Positions 43,419-52,487 of a stretch of DNA of 64,000 bases are shown piece after piece. The stretch lies in the NCBI RefSeq assembly GCF_030817655.1, contig NZ_JAUSZM010000003.1, forward strand, positions 5,518,001 through 5,582,000. Direction: 5' to 3'. Positions within the stretch are counted from its first letter, which is position 1, and each line of letters starts with the position of its first letter. The notes beneath the pieces were generated by a model. It was not told the origin of the DNA. It made no database searches and worked only from the letters and a program-made list of their open reading frames with translations. This stretch comes from Streptomyces sp. V4I2 (GTDB lineage Bacteria; Actinomycetota; Actinomycetes; Streptomycetales; Streptomycetaceae). The position numbers and the translations under genes are program-made.

Positions 43419-44540
43419 ATGCACGTCACGCATCTGTCGCTGGCCGACTTCCGCTCGTACGCCCGGGTCGAAGTTCCGCTCGACCCGGGCGTCACCGCCT
43501 TCGTCGGCCCGAACGGGCAGGGCAAGACGAATCTGGTCGAGGCGATCGGCTACCTCGCCACCCTCGGCAGCCACCGTGTCTCCTCGGATGCCCCGCTGGT
43601 CCGCATGGGTGCCGACCGCGCGGTCATCCGGGCCCAGGTCAGACAGGGCGAGCGGCAGCAGCTGGTCGAGCTGGAGCTGAACCCCGGCCGGGCCAACCGG
43701 GCCCGCATCAACAGGTCCTCGCAGGTCAGACCGCGTGACGTGCTGGGGATCGTACGGACTGTGCTGTTCGCGCCCGAGGATCTCGCGCTGGTCAAGGGTG
43801 ATCCCGGCGAGCGGCGCCGCTTCCTCGACGAGCTGATCACGGCCCGCTCTCCGCGGATGGCCGGCGTTCGTTCCGACTACGAGCGTGTCCTCAGGCAGCG
43901 CAACACGCTGCTGAAGTCGGCCGCGCTCGCCCGCCGGCACGGCGGCCGTTCCATGGACCTGTCCACCCTCGACGTCTGGGACCAGCATCTCGCGCGCGTG
44001 GGTGCCGAGCTGCTCGCCCAGCGGCTCGACCTGATCGCGGCGATCCAGCCGCTGGCCGACAAGGCATACGAGCAGTTGGCGCCCGGCGGCGGCCCGGTCG
44101 GCCTGGAGTACAAGCCGTCCGCGCCGGGCGAGGCCCACACGCGCGAGGACCTCTACGAGCAGGTCATGGCCGCGCTGGCGGAGGCTCGCAAGCAGGAGAT
44201 CGAGCGGGGCGTCACGCTCGTCGGACCGCACCGGGACGAACTGCTGCTCAAGCTCGGCCAGATGCCCGCCAAGGGCTATGCCTCGCACGGCGAGTCGTGG
44301 TCGTACGCGCTGGCCTTGCGTCTGGCGTCGTACGACCTCCTCAGGGCGGAGGGCAACGAACCGGTGCTCGTTCTGGACGACGTCTTCGCCGAGCTGGACA
44401 CCCGTCGCCGCGAGCGGCTGGCCGAGTTGGTCGCGCCGGGCGAGCAGGTCCTGGTGACGGCCGCGGTCGACGACGACGTACCGCACGTGCTGACGGGTAC
44501 ACGGTTCACCGTGGCGGACGGGACGGTGGAGCGCGTATGA
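43419..44540 (+). CDS. recF: DNA replication and repair protein RecF
   Basis: The 373-residue SMC-like ATPase starts MHVTHLSLADFRSYARVEV. Walker A is GPNGQGKT (30-37), the signature region is around SYALALRLASYDLL and Walker B is VLVLDDVFAELD. It helps load RecA at gaps together with RecO and RecR. The stop overlaps the start of the DciA-like gene by 4 bp (ATGA). Confidence 0.96.
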   Translation: MHVTHLSLADFRSYARVEVPLDPGVTAFVGPNGQGKTNLVEAIGYLATLGSHRVSSDAPLVRMGADRAVIRAQVRQGERQQLVELELNPGRANRARINRSSQVRPRDVLGIVRTVLFAPEDLALVKGDPGERRRFLDELITARSPRMAGVRSDYERVLRQRNTLLKSAALARRHGGRSMDLSTLDVWDQHLARVGAELLAQRLDLIAAIQPLADKAYEQLAPGGGPVGLEYKPSAPGEAHTREDLYEQVMAALAEARKQEIERGVTLVGPHRDELLLKLGQMPAKGYASHGESWSYALALRLASYDLLRAEGNEPVLVLDDVFAELDTRRRERLAELVAPGEQVLVTAAVDDDVPHVLTGTRFTVADGTVERV

Positions 44541-45073
44541 GCACCGAAGACGGACCGGCCCCCGAAAAGAAGCCCGAACCCTCCGGCGTCGACCTCGCGC
44601 GCGTGGCGCTCAGGGCCGCCAAAGAGCAGGCACGCGCGCGTGGGGACGCGGTGCAGCAGAAGAAGCAAGCGCGTCGCGGCGGCCTGCGCTCCGGCGCGCG
44701 CGCCGACGGACGCGACCCCATGGCGCTGGGCGCCGCGATCAACCGGCTGATCACCGAGCGCGGTTGGGAGGCGCCGGCCGCGGTGGGCGGGGTGATGGGC
44801 CGCTGGCCGCAGATCGTCGGCGAGGACCTGGCCAAGCACTGTGAGCCGGAGAAGTACGACGAGGACGAGCGGGTCCTGGTCGTGCGCTGCGACTCCACGG
44901 CCTGGGCGACGAACCTGCGTCTGCTCGCTCCGCAGCTGATCGCACGCCTGAACGAGGACCTGGGCCACGGCACGGTGACCCTGATCAAGGTGCAGGGCCC
45001 CGGCGGCCCTCCCCGCCGCTACGGCCCGCTGCGCGCCCCCGGCAGCACGGGACCCGGCGACACCTACGGGTGA
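44537..45073 (+). CDS. DciA-type helicase-loading protein (DUF721)
   Basis: The 178-residue protein has a basic disordered N-terminal half and a C-terminal DUF721 domain. The conserved part is GGVMGRWPQIVGEDLAKHCEPE, then VLVVRCDSTAWATNLRLLAPQLI. DUF721 proteins are DciA, the ancestral loader of DnaB in bacteria lacking DnaC/DnaI. Its partner DnaB is encoded at 3332-4810 in this window. The start overlaps the recF stop, as in other actinobacteria where it is the fourth gene from the origin. In older annotations it is a conserved hypothetical protein. Confidence 0.9.
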   Translation: MSTEDGPAPEKKPEPSGVDLARVALRAAKEQARARGDAVQQKKQARRGGLRSGARADGRDPMALGAAINRLITERGWEAPAAVGGVMGRWPQIVGEDLAKHCEPEKYDEDERVLVVRCDSTAWATNLRLLAPQLIARLNEDLGHGTVTLIKVQGPGGPPRRYGPLRAPGSTGPGDTYG

Positions 45074-45505
45074 CGGGCGCGCCCGGGGTGACCGGCTGCG
45101 CCCACGTGCGAACGGCCGTATCAAAGGGTGACTGACGTCACAACCACAGGTCCCGGACGATCCCGTCGGGTCACCGCACGCGGTTGCGAATGCCGACCTG
45201 ACTCCCAAGTAGCCAAGGGTTGACAGTCCGAAGCGCTGAGTGCCTCCGTGAGCCTCCTTGAGCCCTGTTCCGTATATGGGGACCCGGAAGACGCCGGTTG
45301 AGGGCGGCACATGCGGACTCAGGTACCGGCAAACCCCCATCACTGTCGGCGCTACCGGTAGACTGGAAGCTAATCCCGCCCCAATCGTGGGGACCGCCCG
45401 GGAAAAGCTGAGCAACGCTGATCAAGGCTTACAACGCAACATGCCGCAGCCGCTCCGGCAACCCGCCGACGAGCCCGGCTCGTGCTGTGCCAGAAAGGGC
45501 GCTTC
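45074..45505. promoter_or_regulatory. gyrB upstream region
   Basis: These 432 bp hold no convincing gene. A TAGACT at 45359-45364 is a plausible -10 element for gyrBA, but no good -35 was found at the right distance. No DnaA or parS site is present. Confidence 0.4.
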
Positions 45506-47554
45506 GTGGCCGATTCCGGCAACCCCAACGAGAACATCCCGTCCACCGAGGCCACGGCCGGAATCGCCGAGGCCTCAGTCACGGCGTCGTACGACGCCAG
45601 TGCCATCACCGTCCTCGAGGGCCTGGACGCGGTCCGCAAGCGACCCGGTATGTACATCGGCTCGACCGGCGAGCGCGGACTGCACCACCTCGTGTACGAG
45701 GTCGTCGACAACTCGGTCGACGAGGCGCTGGCCGGCCACGCGGACACCATCGACGTGACGATCCTGGCCGACGGCGGCGTCCGCGTCATCGACAACGGCC
45801 GTGGCATCCCGGTGGGCATCGTCGCCTCCGAGGGCAAGCCGGCCATCGAGGTCGTCCTGACCGTGCTGCACGCGGGCGGCAAGTTCGGCGGCGGCGGCTA
45901 CGCGGTCTCCGGCGGTCTGCACGGCGTGGGCGTCTCCGTCGTGAACGCCCTGTCGTCGAAGGTCGCCGTCGAGGTCAAGACCGACGGGTACCGCCACACG
46001 CAGGACTACAAGATGGGCGTCCCCACGGCGCCGTTGGTCAAGCACGAGCCCACGGACGAGACCGGCACGTCGGTCACCTTCTGGGCCGACGCCGACATCT
46101 TCGAGACCACGGAGTACTCCTTCGAGACGCTCTCGCGGCGCTTCCAGGAGATGGCGTTCCTCAACAAGGGCTTGACGATCAAGCTCACCGACGAGCGCGA
46201 GTCGGCGAAGGCCACCTCCGGGGCGGACGAGGCGGGCGCGGACGAGACCGCCGAGGTCAAGACCGTCACGTACCACTACGAGGGCGGCATCGTCGACTTC
46301 GTGAAGTACCTCAACTCCCGCAAGGGAGAGGCGGTCCACCCGACGGTGATCGACCTCGAGGCCGAGGACAAGGACAAGAGCCTCTCCCTCGAAGTCGCGA
46401 TGCAGTGGAACAGCGGTTACAGCGAGGGCGTGTACTCCTTCGCGAACATCATCCACACGCATGAGGGCGGTACCCACGAAGAGGGCTTCCGCTCGGCGCT
46501 CACCAACCTGATCAACAAGTACGCGCGCGACAAGAAGCTGCTGCGGGAGAAGGACGACAACCTCACGGGTGACGACATCCGCGAGGGTCTGACGGCGATC
46601 ATCTCGGTGAAGCTCAGCGAGCCGCAGTTCGAGGGCCAGACCAAGACCAAGCTGGGCAACACGGAGGCCAAGACCTTCGTCCAGAAGGCGGTCTACGAGC
46701 ACCTGAACGACTGGCTGGACCGCAACCCGGTCGAGGCGGCGGACATCGTCCGCAAGGGCATCCAGGCGGCCACCGCGCGCGTGGCGGCGCGCAAGGCGCG
46801 CGACCTGACCCGCCGCAAGGGCCTCCTGGAGACCGCGTCCCTGCCGGGCAAGCTCTCCGACTGCCAGTCGAACGACCCCATCAAGTGCGAGATCTTCATC
46901 GTCGAGGGTGACTCCGCCGGCGGCTCAGCCAAGTCCGGCCGCAACCCGGAGTACCAGGCGATCCTCCCGATCCGCGGCAAGATCCTGAACGTGGAGAAGG
47001 CCAGGATCGACAAGATCCTGCAGAACCAGGAGATCCAGGCGCTGATCTCGGCCTTCGGCACCGGAGTGCACGAGGACTTCGACATCGAGAAGCTGCGCTA
47101 TCACAAGATCATCCTGATGGCGGACGCCGACGTCGACGGCCAGCACATCAGCACCCTGCTGCTGACCTTCCTGTTCCGCTTCATGCGGCCGCTGGTCGAG
47201 GCCGGGCACGTGTACCTCTCCCGTCCCCCGCTGTACAAGATCAAGTGGGGCCGGGACGACATCGAGTACGCCTACTCGGACCGCGAGCGCGACGCGCTGA
47301 TCGAGATGGGCCGCCAGCGCGGCAAGCGCATCCGCGAGGACTCGATCCAGCGCTTCAAGGGTCTCGGCGAGATGAACGCCGAGGAACTGCGCATCACGAC
47401 CATGGACCAGGAGCACCGCGTGCTCGGCCAGGTCACCCTCGACGACGCCGCCCAGGCCGACGACCTGTTCTCGGTCCTCATGGGCGAGGACGTCGAGGCG
47501 CGCCGCCAGTTCATCCAGCGCAACGCCAAGGACGTCCGCTTCCTCGACATCTGA
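45506..47554 (+). CDS. gyrB: DNA gyrase subunit B
   Basis: The 682-residue ATPase subunit provides energy for negative supercoiling. The GHKL domain has VDNSVDEALAGH, DNGRGIPVG and GGLHGVGVSVVNAL; the TOPRIM domain has EGDSAGGSAKSGR and DADVDGQH. The GTG at 45506 (VADSGNPNENIPS) matches Streptomyces starts; the frame is open to 45482. The usual C-terminal GyrA-contact domain is complete (ends NAKDVRFLDI). gyrA follows after 42 bp. Confidence 0.98.
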   Translation: MADSGNPNENIPSTEATAGIAEASVTASYDASAITVLEGLDAVRKRPGMYIGSTGERGLHHLVYEVVDNSVDEALAGHADTIDVTILADGGVRVIDNGRGIPVGIVASEGKPAIEVVLTVLHAGGKFGGGGYAVSGGLHGVGVSVVNALSSKVAVEVKTDGYRHTQDYKMGVPTAPLVKHEPTDETGTSVTFWADADIFETTEYSFETLSRRFQEMAFLNKGLTIKLTDERESAKATSGADEAGADETAEVKTVTYHYEGGIVDFVKYLNSRKGEAVHPTVIDLEAEDKDKSLSLEVAMQWNSGYSEGVYSFANIIHTHEGGTHEEGFRSALTNLINKYARDKKLLREKDDNLTGDDIREGLTAIISVKLSEPQFEGQTKTKLGNTEAKTFVQKAVYEHLNDWLDRNPVEAADIVRKGIQAATARVAARKARDLTRRKGLLETASLPGKLSDCQSNDPIKCEIFIVEGDSAGGSAKSGRNPEYQAILPIRGKILNVEKARIDKILQNQEIQALISAFGTGVHEDFDIEKLRYHKIILMADADVDGQHISTLLLTFLFRFMRPLVEAGHVYLSRPPLYKIKWGRDDIEYAYSDRERDALIEMGRQRGKRIREDSIQRFKGLGEMNAEELRITTMDQEHRVLGQVTLDDAAQADDLFSVLMGEDVEARRQFIQRNAKDVRFLDI

Positions 47555-47596
47555 GTCGGTCTCAGCTGACCGCAGCAGAAAGGATCTTCACCAGCA

Positions 47597-50191
47597 ATGG
47601 CCGACGACATCACCCCCCTCACGCCCGAAGCGGGCGGCGAGATCGCCCAGCGTGTCGAGCCCGTCGGGCTCGAGACGGAGATGCAGCGCTCGTACCTCGA
47701 CTACGCGATGTCCGTCATCGTCTCGCGAGCGCTGCCCGACGTCCGGGACGGTCTCAAGCCCGTCCACCGACGCGTCCTGTACGCCATGTACGACGGCGGC
47801 TACCGCCCCGAGCGCGGCTTCTACAAGTGCGCCCGTGTCGTCGGCGACGTCATGGGCAACTACCACCCGCACGGCGACTCCTCGATCTACGACGCGCTGG
47901 TGCGCCTCGCGCAGTCGTGGTCGATGCGGATGCCGCTGGTGGACTCCAACGGCAACTTCGGCTCTCCGGGCAACGACCCGGCGGCGGCCATGCGCTACAC
48001 CGAGTGCAAGATGGCGCCGCTGTCGATGGAGATGGTCCGTGACATCGACGAGGAGACCGTCGACTTCACGGACAACTACGACGGCCGCTCCCAGGAGCCG
48101 ACCGTCCTGCCGGCCCGCTTCCCGAACCTGCTGATCAACGGTTCGGCCGGTATCGCGGTCGGTATGGCGACCAACATCCCGCCGCACAACCTGCGCGAGG
48201 TCGCGGCCGGCGCCCAGTGGTACCTGGAGAACTCCGAGGCCTCGCACGAGGAGCTCCTGGACGCGCTCATGGAGCGCATCAAGGGCCCCGACTTCCCGAC
48301 CGGCGCCCTCGTGGTGGGCCGCAAGGGCATCGAGGAGGCGTACCGCACGGGCCGCGGCTCGATCACCATGCGGGCGGTCGTCGAGGTCGAGGAGATCCAG
48401 AACCGCCAGTGCCTGGTGGTCACCGAGCTGCCGTACCAGGTGAACCCGGACAACCTCGCGCAGAAGATCGCCGACCTGGTGAAGGACGGCAAGATCGGCG
48501 GCATCGCGGACGTCCGGGACGAGACGTCCTCGCGTACCGGTCAGCGTCTGGTCGTCGTCCTGAAGAGGGACGCGGTCGCCAAGGTCGTACTGAACAACCT
48601 CTACAAGCACACCGACCTGCAGACGAACTTCGGCGCCAACATGCTGGCGCTGGTGGACGGCGTCCCGCGCACGCTCTCGCTCGACGCGTTCATCCGCCAC
48701 TGGGTGACCCACCAGATCGAGGTCATCGTCCGGCGTACGAAGTTCCGCCTGCGCAAGGCCGAGGAGCGGGCGCACATCCTGCGCGGCCTGCTGAAGGCCC
48801 TGGACGCCATCGACGAGGTCATCGCGCTGATCCGGCGCAGCGACACCGTCGACATCGCGCGCACGGGCCTGATGCAGCTCCTGGAGATCGACGAGATCCA
48901 GGCGAACGCGATCCTGGAGATGCAGCTGCGGCGACTGGCCGCACTGGAGCGCCAGAAGATCGTCCAGGAGCACGACGAACTCCAGGCGAAGATCAGGCTC
49001 TACAACGAGATTCTCGCCTCCCCGGTCCGCCAGCGCGGCATCGTCAGCGAGGAACTCGCCGCGATCGTCGAGAAGTACGGCGACGACCGCAAGACCATGC
49101 TGGTGCCCTACGACGGCGACATGTCCATGGAGGACCTGATCGCCGAGGAGGACATCGTCGTCACGGTCACCCGCGGCGGCTACGTCAAGCGCACCAAGAC
49201 CGACGACTACCGCGCCCAGAAGCGCGGCGGCAAGGGCGTGCGCGGGGCGAAGCTCAAGGAAGACGACATCGTCGACCACTTCTTCGTCTCCACGACGCAC
49301 CACTGGCTGCTGTTCTTCACGAACAAGGGCCGTGTCTACCGGGCGAAGGCGTACGAGCTTCCCGACGCCGGACGTGACGCGCGTGGACAGCACGTCGCCA
49401 ACCTGCTGGCCTTCCAGCCGGACGAGGCGATCGCCGAGATCCTCGCGATCCGCACCTACGACGTGGCGCCGTACCTGGTGCTCGCCACGAAGGGCGGTCT
49501 GGTCAAGAAGACGCCTCTGAAGGATTACGATTCGCCGCGCGCGGGAGGCGTCATCGCGATCAACCTTCGGGAGACGGACGACGGTTCGGACGACGAACTG
49601 ATCGGAGCGGAACTCGTTTCGGCCGAGGATGATCTGCTTCTGATCAGCAAGAAGGCCCAATCGATCAGGTTCACCGCCACAGACGAAGCTCTGCGTCCCA
49701 TGGGCCGTGCCACCTCGGGCGTCAAGGGCATGAGCTTCCGCGAGGGCGACCAGCTGCTCTCGATGAATGTTGTTCGACCCGGTACGTTCGTGTTCACTGC
49801 TACGGACGGTGGGTACGCGAAGCGGACCGCCGTCGACGAGTACCGCGTCCAGGGTCGCGGCGGCCTCGGCATCAAGGCTGCCAAGATCGTCGAGGATCGT
49901 GGATCGCTCGTCGGTGCGCTGGTGGTCGAGGAGACCGATGAGATCCTCGCCATCACGCTGTCGGGCGGTGTGATTCGTACGCGGGTCAGCGGAGTCAGGG
50001 AGACGGGCCGTGACACCATGGGCGTCCAACTGATCAACCTGGGCAAGCGCGATGCCGTGGTCGGCATCGCACGTAACGCCGAGGCGGGACGCGAGGCGGA
50101 GGAGGTCGACGGCGACGTGGCCGTCGACGAGACCGCCGAAGGTGCCGCGACCACCGGCACGGACGAGGGCGAGGCGCCCTCGCCCGAGTAG
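47597..50191 (+). CDS. gyrA: DNA gyrase subunit A
   Basis: The 864-residue DNA-cleaving subunit has the catalytic tyrosine in AAMRYTECKMAP. The quinolone-determining region HPHGDSSIYDALVRLAQ keeps the serine and aspartate of sensitive enzymes. The C-terminal beta-pinwheel carries the GyrA-box QKRGGKG. The last 40 residues are acidic (EEVDGDVAVDETAEGAA). The gene forms an operon with gyrB and is followed after 18 bp by a DUF3566 membrane protein. Confidence 0.98.
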   Translation: MADDITPLTPEAGGEIAQRVEPVGLETEMQRSYLDYAMSVIVSRALPDVRDGLKPVHRRVLYAMYDGGYRPERGFYKCARVVGDVMGNYHPHGDSSIYDALVRLAQSWSMRMPLVDSNGNFGSPGNDPAAAMRYTECKMAPLSMEMVRDIDEETVDFTDNYDGRSQEPTVLPARFPNLLINGSAGIAVGMATNIPPHNLREVAAGAQWYLENSEASHEELLDALMERIKGPDFPTGALVVGRKGIEEAYRTGRGSITMRAVVEVEEIQNRQCLVVTELPYQVNPDNLAQKIADLVKDGKIGGIADVRDETSSRTGQRLVVVLKRDAVAKVVLNNLYKHTDLQTNFGANMLALVDGVPRTLSLDAFIRHWVTHQIEVIVRRTKFRLRKAEERAHILRGLLKALDAIDEVIALIRRSDTVDIARTGLMQLLEIDEIQANAILEMQLRRLAALERQKIVQEHDELQAKIRLYNEILASPVRQRGIVSEELAAIVEKYGDDRKTMLVPYDGDMSMEDLIAEEDIVVTVTRGGYVKRTKTDDYRAQKRGGKGVRGAKLKEDDIVDHFFVSTTHHWLLFFTNKGRVYRAKAYELPDAGRDARGQHVANLLAFQPDEAIAEILAIRTYDVAPYLVLATKGGLVKKTPLKDYDSPRAGGVIAINLRETDDGSDDELIGAELVSAEDDLLLISKKAQSIRFTATDEALRPMGRATSGVKGMSFREGDQLLSMNVVRPGTFVFTATDGGYAKRTAVDEYRVQGRGGLGIKAAKIVEDRGSLVGALVVEETDEILAITLSGGVIRTRVSGVRETGRDTMGVQLINLGKRDAVVGIARNAEAGREAEEVDGDVAVDETAEGAATTGTDEGEAPSPE

Positions 50192-50209
50192 CACGAGGAG
50201 TGAGCCATC

Positions 50210-51052
50210 GTGAGCGGAGCCACGGGCGCCGGTTCGGTCGGTACCTCCAGCGGTACCTCTTCCGGTAAGGAAACGGACGGCGGCGGCCGTGGCTCCGCCG
50301 CGAACTCGACAAACTCGAACACGACGGACGGGCGCGTGAACGACCCGCATACGACCAACCTGCAGGCGATCAAGTCCCCAGCGACCGAGTCGCCCTCGCC
50401 CGACACGCATGGATCCCAGGGGGGAACTGTGACGGACACCCGAGGTCCGCAGGCCCAGCGGCCCGCCACCGGCGCGGGCCAGGCCACGGCCGCTCCGGGC
50501 GCCCAGCCTCAGCCGCAGCAGCCGGCCCCGCCGGCGCCGCCCGAGGCGACCTCCCCGCTGCCCGGGGAGCGGCAGCCGCAGCAGCCCGCCGGGCCCTACC
50601 ACCCGCCGCAGGCCTACCCCGCGCAGGCCGCCCCGGCGGGTGCCGTACGCCGCCCCCGCACCGGCGCGCGCACCGTGCCCCGCACCCGCAAGGCACGTCT
50701 GCGGGTCGCCAAGGCCGACCCGTGGTCCGTGATGAAGGTCAGCTTCCTGCTCTCCATCGCCCTGGGCATCTGCACCATCGTCGCGGCCGCCGTGCTGTGG
50801 ATGGTCATGGACGCGATGGGCGTCTTCTCGACGGTCGGCGGCACGATCTCGGAGGCCACCGGCTCGAACGAGTCGAACGGCTTCGACCTCCAGTCGTTCC
50901 TGTCCCTCCCGAACGTCCTGATGTTCACGACGATCATCGCGGTCATCGACGTCGTCCTCGCGACCGCCCTCGCGACCCTCGGCGCGTTCATCTACAACCT
51001 CTCCGCGGGCTTCGTCGGCGGCGTCGAGCTGACGCTGGCGGAGGACGAGTGA
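50210..51052 (+). CDS. DUF3566 transmembrane protein
   Basis: The 280-residue protein has a long Pro/Gln/Ala-rich disordered N-terminal part (1-155). The DUF3566 membrane domain follows with two helices (VSFLLSIALGICTIVAAAVLW and MFTTIIAVIDVVLATALATLGA). It ends in the conserved GFVGGVELTLAEDE. This is the gene that always follows gyrA in actinobacteria. Function is unknown; some members have been linked to division or septation, which is not shown here. Start GTG after an AGGAG. Confidence 0.88.
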   Translation: MSGATGAGSVGTSSGTSSGKETDGGGRGSAANSTNSNTTDGRVNDPHTTNLQAIKSPATESPSPDTHGSQGGTVTDTRGPQAQRPATGAGQATAAPGAQPQPQQPAPPAPPEATSPLPGERQPQQPAGPYHPPQAYPAQAAPAGAVRRPRTGARTVPRTRKARLRVAKADPWSVMKVSFLLSIALGICTIVAAAVLWMVMDAMGVFSTVGGTISEATGSNESNGFDLQSFLSLPNVLMFTTIIAVIDVVLATALATLGAFIYNLSAGFVGGVELTLAEDE

Positions 51053-51094
51053 GCGTGCCGTTTCCCGCCTGCTGACGGTCTCCGGTTATCGATT

Positions 51095-51123
51095 TTGGGA
51101 CTGCCCACGTCGTGCGCTAATCT
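51095..51123 (+). promoter_or_regulatory. Promoter of tRNA-Ile
   Basis: TTGGGA (51095-51100), a 17-bp spacer and TAATCT (51118-51123) place the transcription start about 35 bp upstream of the tRNA. Confidence 0.65.
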
Positions 51124-51163
51124 TCAGGAGTCAGCGCGCGGGACACACACCGCAGAGCGCGGC

Positions 51164-51240
51164 GGGGCTATAGCTCAGTTGGTTAGAGCGCATCCCTGAT
51201 AAGGATGAGGCCACAGGTTCAAATCCTGTTAGCCCCACCA
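51164..51240 (+). tRNA. ileT: tRNA-Ile (anticodon GAT)
   Basis: A 77-nt cloverleaf forms: acceptor GGGGCTA/TAGCCCC, D arm AGCTCAGTTGGTTAGAGC, anticodon loop CTGATAA with anticodon GAT, T arm with GGTTCAAATCC. The 3-prime CCA is encoded. It lies between gyrA/DUF3566 and tRNA-Ala as in mycobacteria, although here the two tRNAs are 5.8 kb apart. A strong terminator follows. Confidence 0.97.
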
Positions 51241-51245
51241 TCGAG

Positions 51246-51277
51246 AAGACCCCCAACCGGTCATGGTTGGGGGTCTT
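51246..51277 (+). terminator. Terminator of tRNA-Ile
   Basis: A perfect 13-bp stem AAGACCCCCAACC/GGTTGGGGGTCTT with a 6-base loop is followed by TCGTTCG. Confidence 0.85.
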
Positions 51278-51476
51278 TCGTTCGTGGGGCCAGCGGCTGG
51301 TTCGACTGTTGGATCGACTGACTGTGGTGTCGGTCCTTCGTGGTCTCAGCAGGGTGCCGGCGCCCTCTCGTTTCACGCAGTCGAGCCCCGACCGGGTGCG
51401 GTCGGGGCTCGATGTGCTGGCCGGGCGTACGCAAGTTCGCCGTTACGTCAGTGTGCCGTGCGGTCGGTGCGTGCGG

Positions 51477-51854
51477 TCAGCGCAGGAGAGATGTCGAGAG
51501 GTCGCGCGCTGGGTCAGGGTCCGTGTCCGTGCTCGACTCGGCGCTCGACTCCGCACCCGCACCCGCACCCGCTTCCGTGTCAGCGTCCGTCGACGGGCGG
51601 TGGCGGCAGCTGGGGGTCTTGCCGTGGGCCTCGGCGCGGATGCGCTGTTTCATCGTGGGGGGCAGGTCCCTGGTCGAGGACCGGCACCAGAGGGGCGTCG
51701 CCGGTGTCGTCGTGTGTGCGGTGCTGTTGCGGGGCGTCCCGGTCTGCGGTACGGCCGCGGCGGCGGTCGTCGTGATCAGGCCGAGCGTCGTGCACAGCGC
51801 CAGGAAGGCGGTGACGATGGCGGTCCACAGCTTCATGACCTTGTTCTGGGCCAT
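51477..51854 (-). CDS. DUF6344-like small exported protein
   Basis: The 125-residue protein begins MAQNKVMKLWTAIVTAFLAL, a signal peptide or single membrane helix that ends in TTTAAAAVPQTGTP. The remainder is Thr/Ser/Asp/Ala-rich and disordered. It resembles the DUF6344 family of Streptomyces proteins. GAGG lies 8 bp before the ATG. Function is unknown. Repetitive serine/alanine/glutamate codons give a simple repeat at about 51525-51600. Confidence 0.7.
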   Translation of the reverse strand: MAQNKVMKLWTAIVTAFLALCTTLGLITTTAAAAVPQTGTPRNSTAHTTTPATPLWCRSSTRDLPPTMKQRIRAEAHGKTPSCRHRPSTDADTEAGAGAGAESSAESSTDTDPDPARDLSTSLLR

Positions 51855-52192
51855 GGCCCCTCACTTTCGGGTTGGGCGATTTGCGTACTTTCCTCATCAT
51901 GTGTATGAGGGTCGCGAAGTGGTGGACCGACGCCCGTGGCGCGTCGATCTTCCGATGAACACCACACGGATGGGTGCAAGGGTGGCAAAAAGGAGGGAAT
52001 GCGGGAGAAGGGTGGTCAAAGTAGCCCTTCGTGAGAGTGTGATCACCCTCTGATCGGAGCGTCTCCGTCCGCTTCTTTTGCTGTGTTCCGGACGGGAGTT
52101 GAGGGCCCGACGTAGGTCACCGATCGGTCTCGGTCGGTGTGTATAGTCGGGCGCCAGAAGTCCCCTACGCCAAGGAAAGACGAGGTCGCGCG
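51855..52192. promoter_or_regulatory. Divergent spacer before the DLW-39 gene
   Basis: The 338-bp spacer has no gene. TATAGT at 52142-52147 is a good -10 for the DLW-39 gene, but a -35 is not clear. The minus-strand gene promoter was not identified. Confidence 0.4.
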
Positions 52193-52321
52193 GTGAAGAA
52201 GCTTCTCCTGGTCGCACTGGCCGCCATCGGCGGGCTCCTCGTGTACCGCCAGATCCAGGCGGATCGCGCCGAGCAGGATCTGTGGACGGAGGCGACTGAC
52301 TCCGTGCCCACGGGTTCCTGA
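52193..52321 (+). CDS. DLW-39 family small protein
   Basis: The 42-residue protein VKKLLLVALAAIGGLLVYRQ is a single membrane helix followed by a short soluble tail with EQDLWTEATDSV. The conserved DLW motif and length define the DLW-39 family, found near gyrA in actinobacteria. Function is unknown. GTG start after GAGG. A strong terminator follows within 26 bp. Confidence 0.9.
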   Translation: MKKLLLVALAAIGGLLVYRQIQADRAEQDLWTEATDSVPTGS

Positions 52322-52346
52322 GTACCGACAACGGATTCTGAACAGA

Positions 52347-52369
52347 CCCCGACCGCCTCGCGGTCGGGG
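52347..52369 (+). terminator. Terminator of the DLW-39 gene
   Basis: A 9-bp stem CCCCGACCG/CGGTCGGGG is followed by TTTTGTG, a classic intrinsic form. Confidence 0.9.
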
Positions 52370-52487
52370 TTTTGTGTTGCGATTCGGGTGTTTCGGACGC
52401 TCGTACGGATTGCGCGGATGTCATGCGGTGCTGCGGGGCAGGATGGGCCACGGTCCCGGTCCGGTGTACGACGAGGGGTGGCGCGTG

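Noticed and set aside
47588..50602. A 1004-codon open frame antisense to gyrA
   Set aside because: gyrA is unmistakable on the other strand; the antisense product has no recognisable domain.
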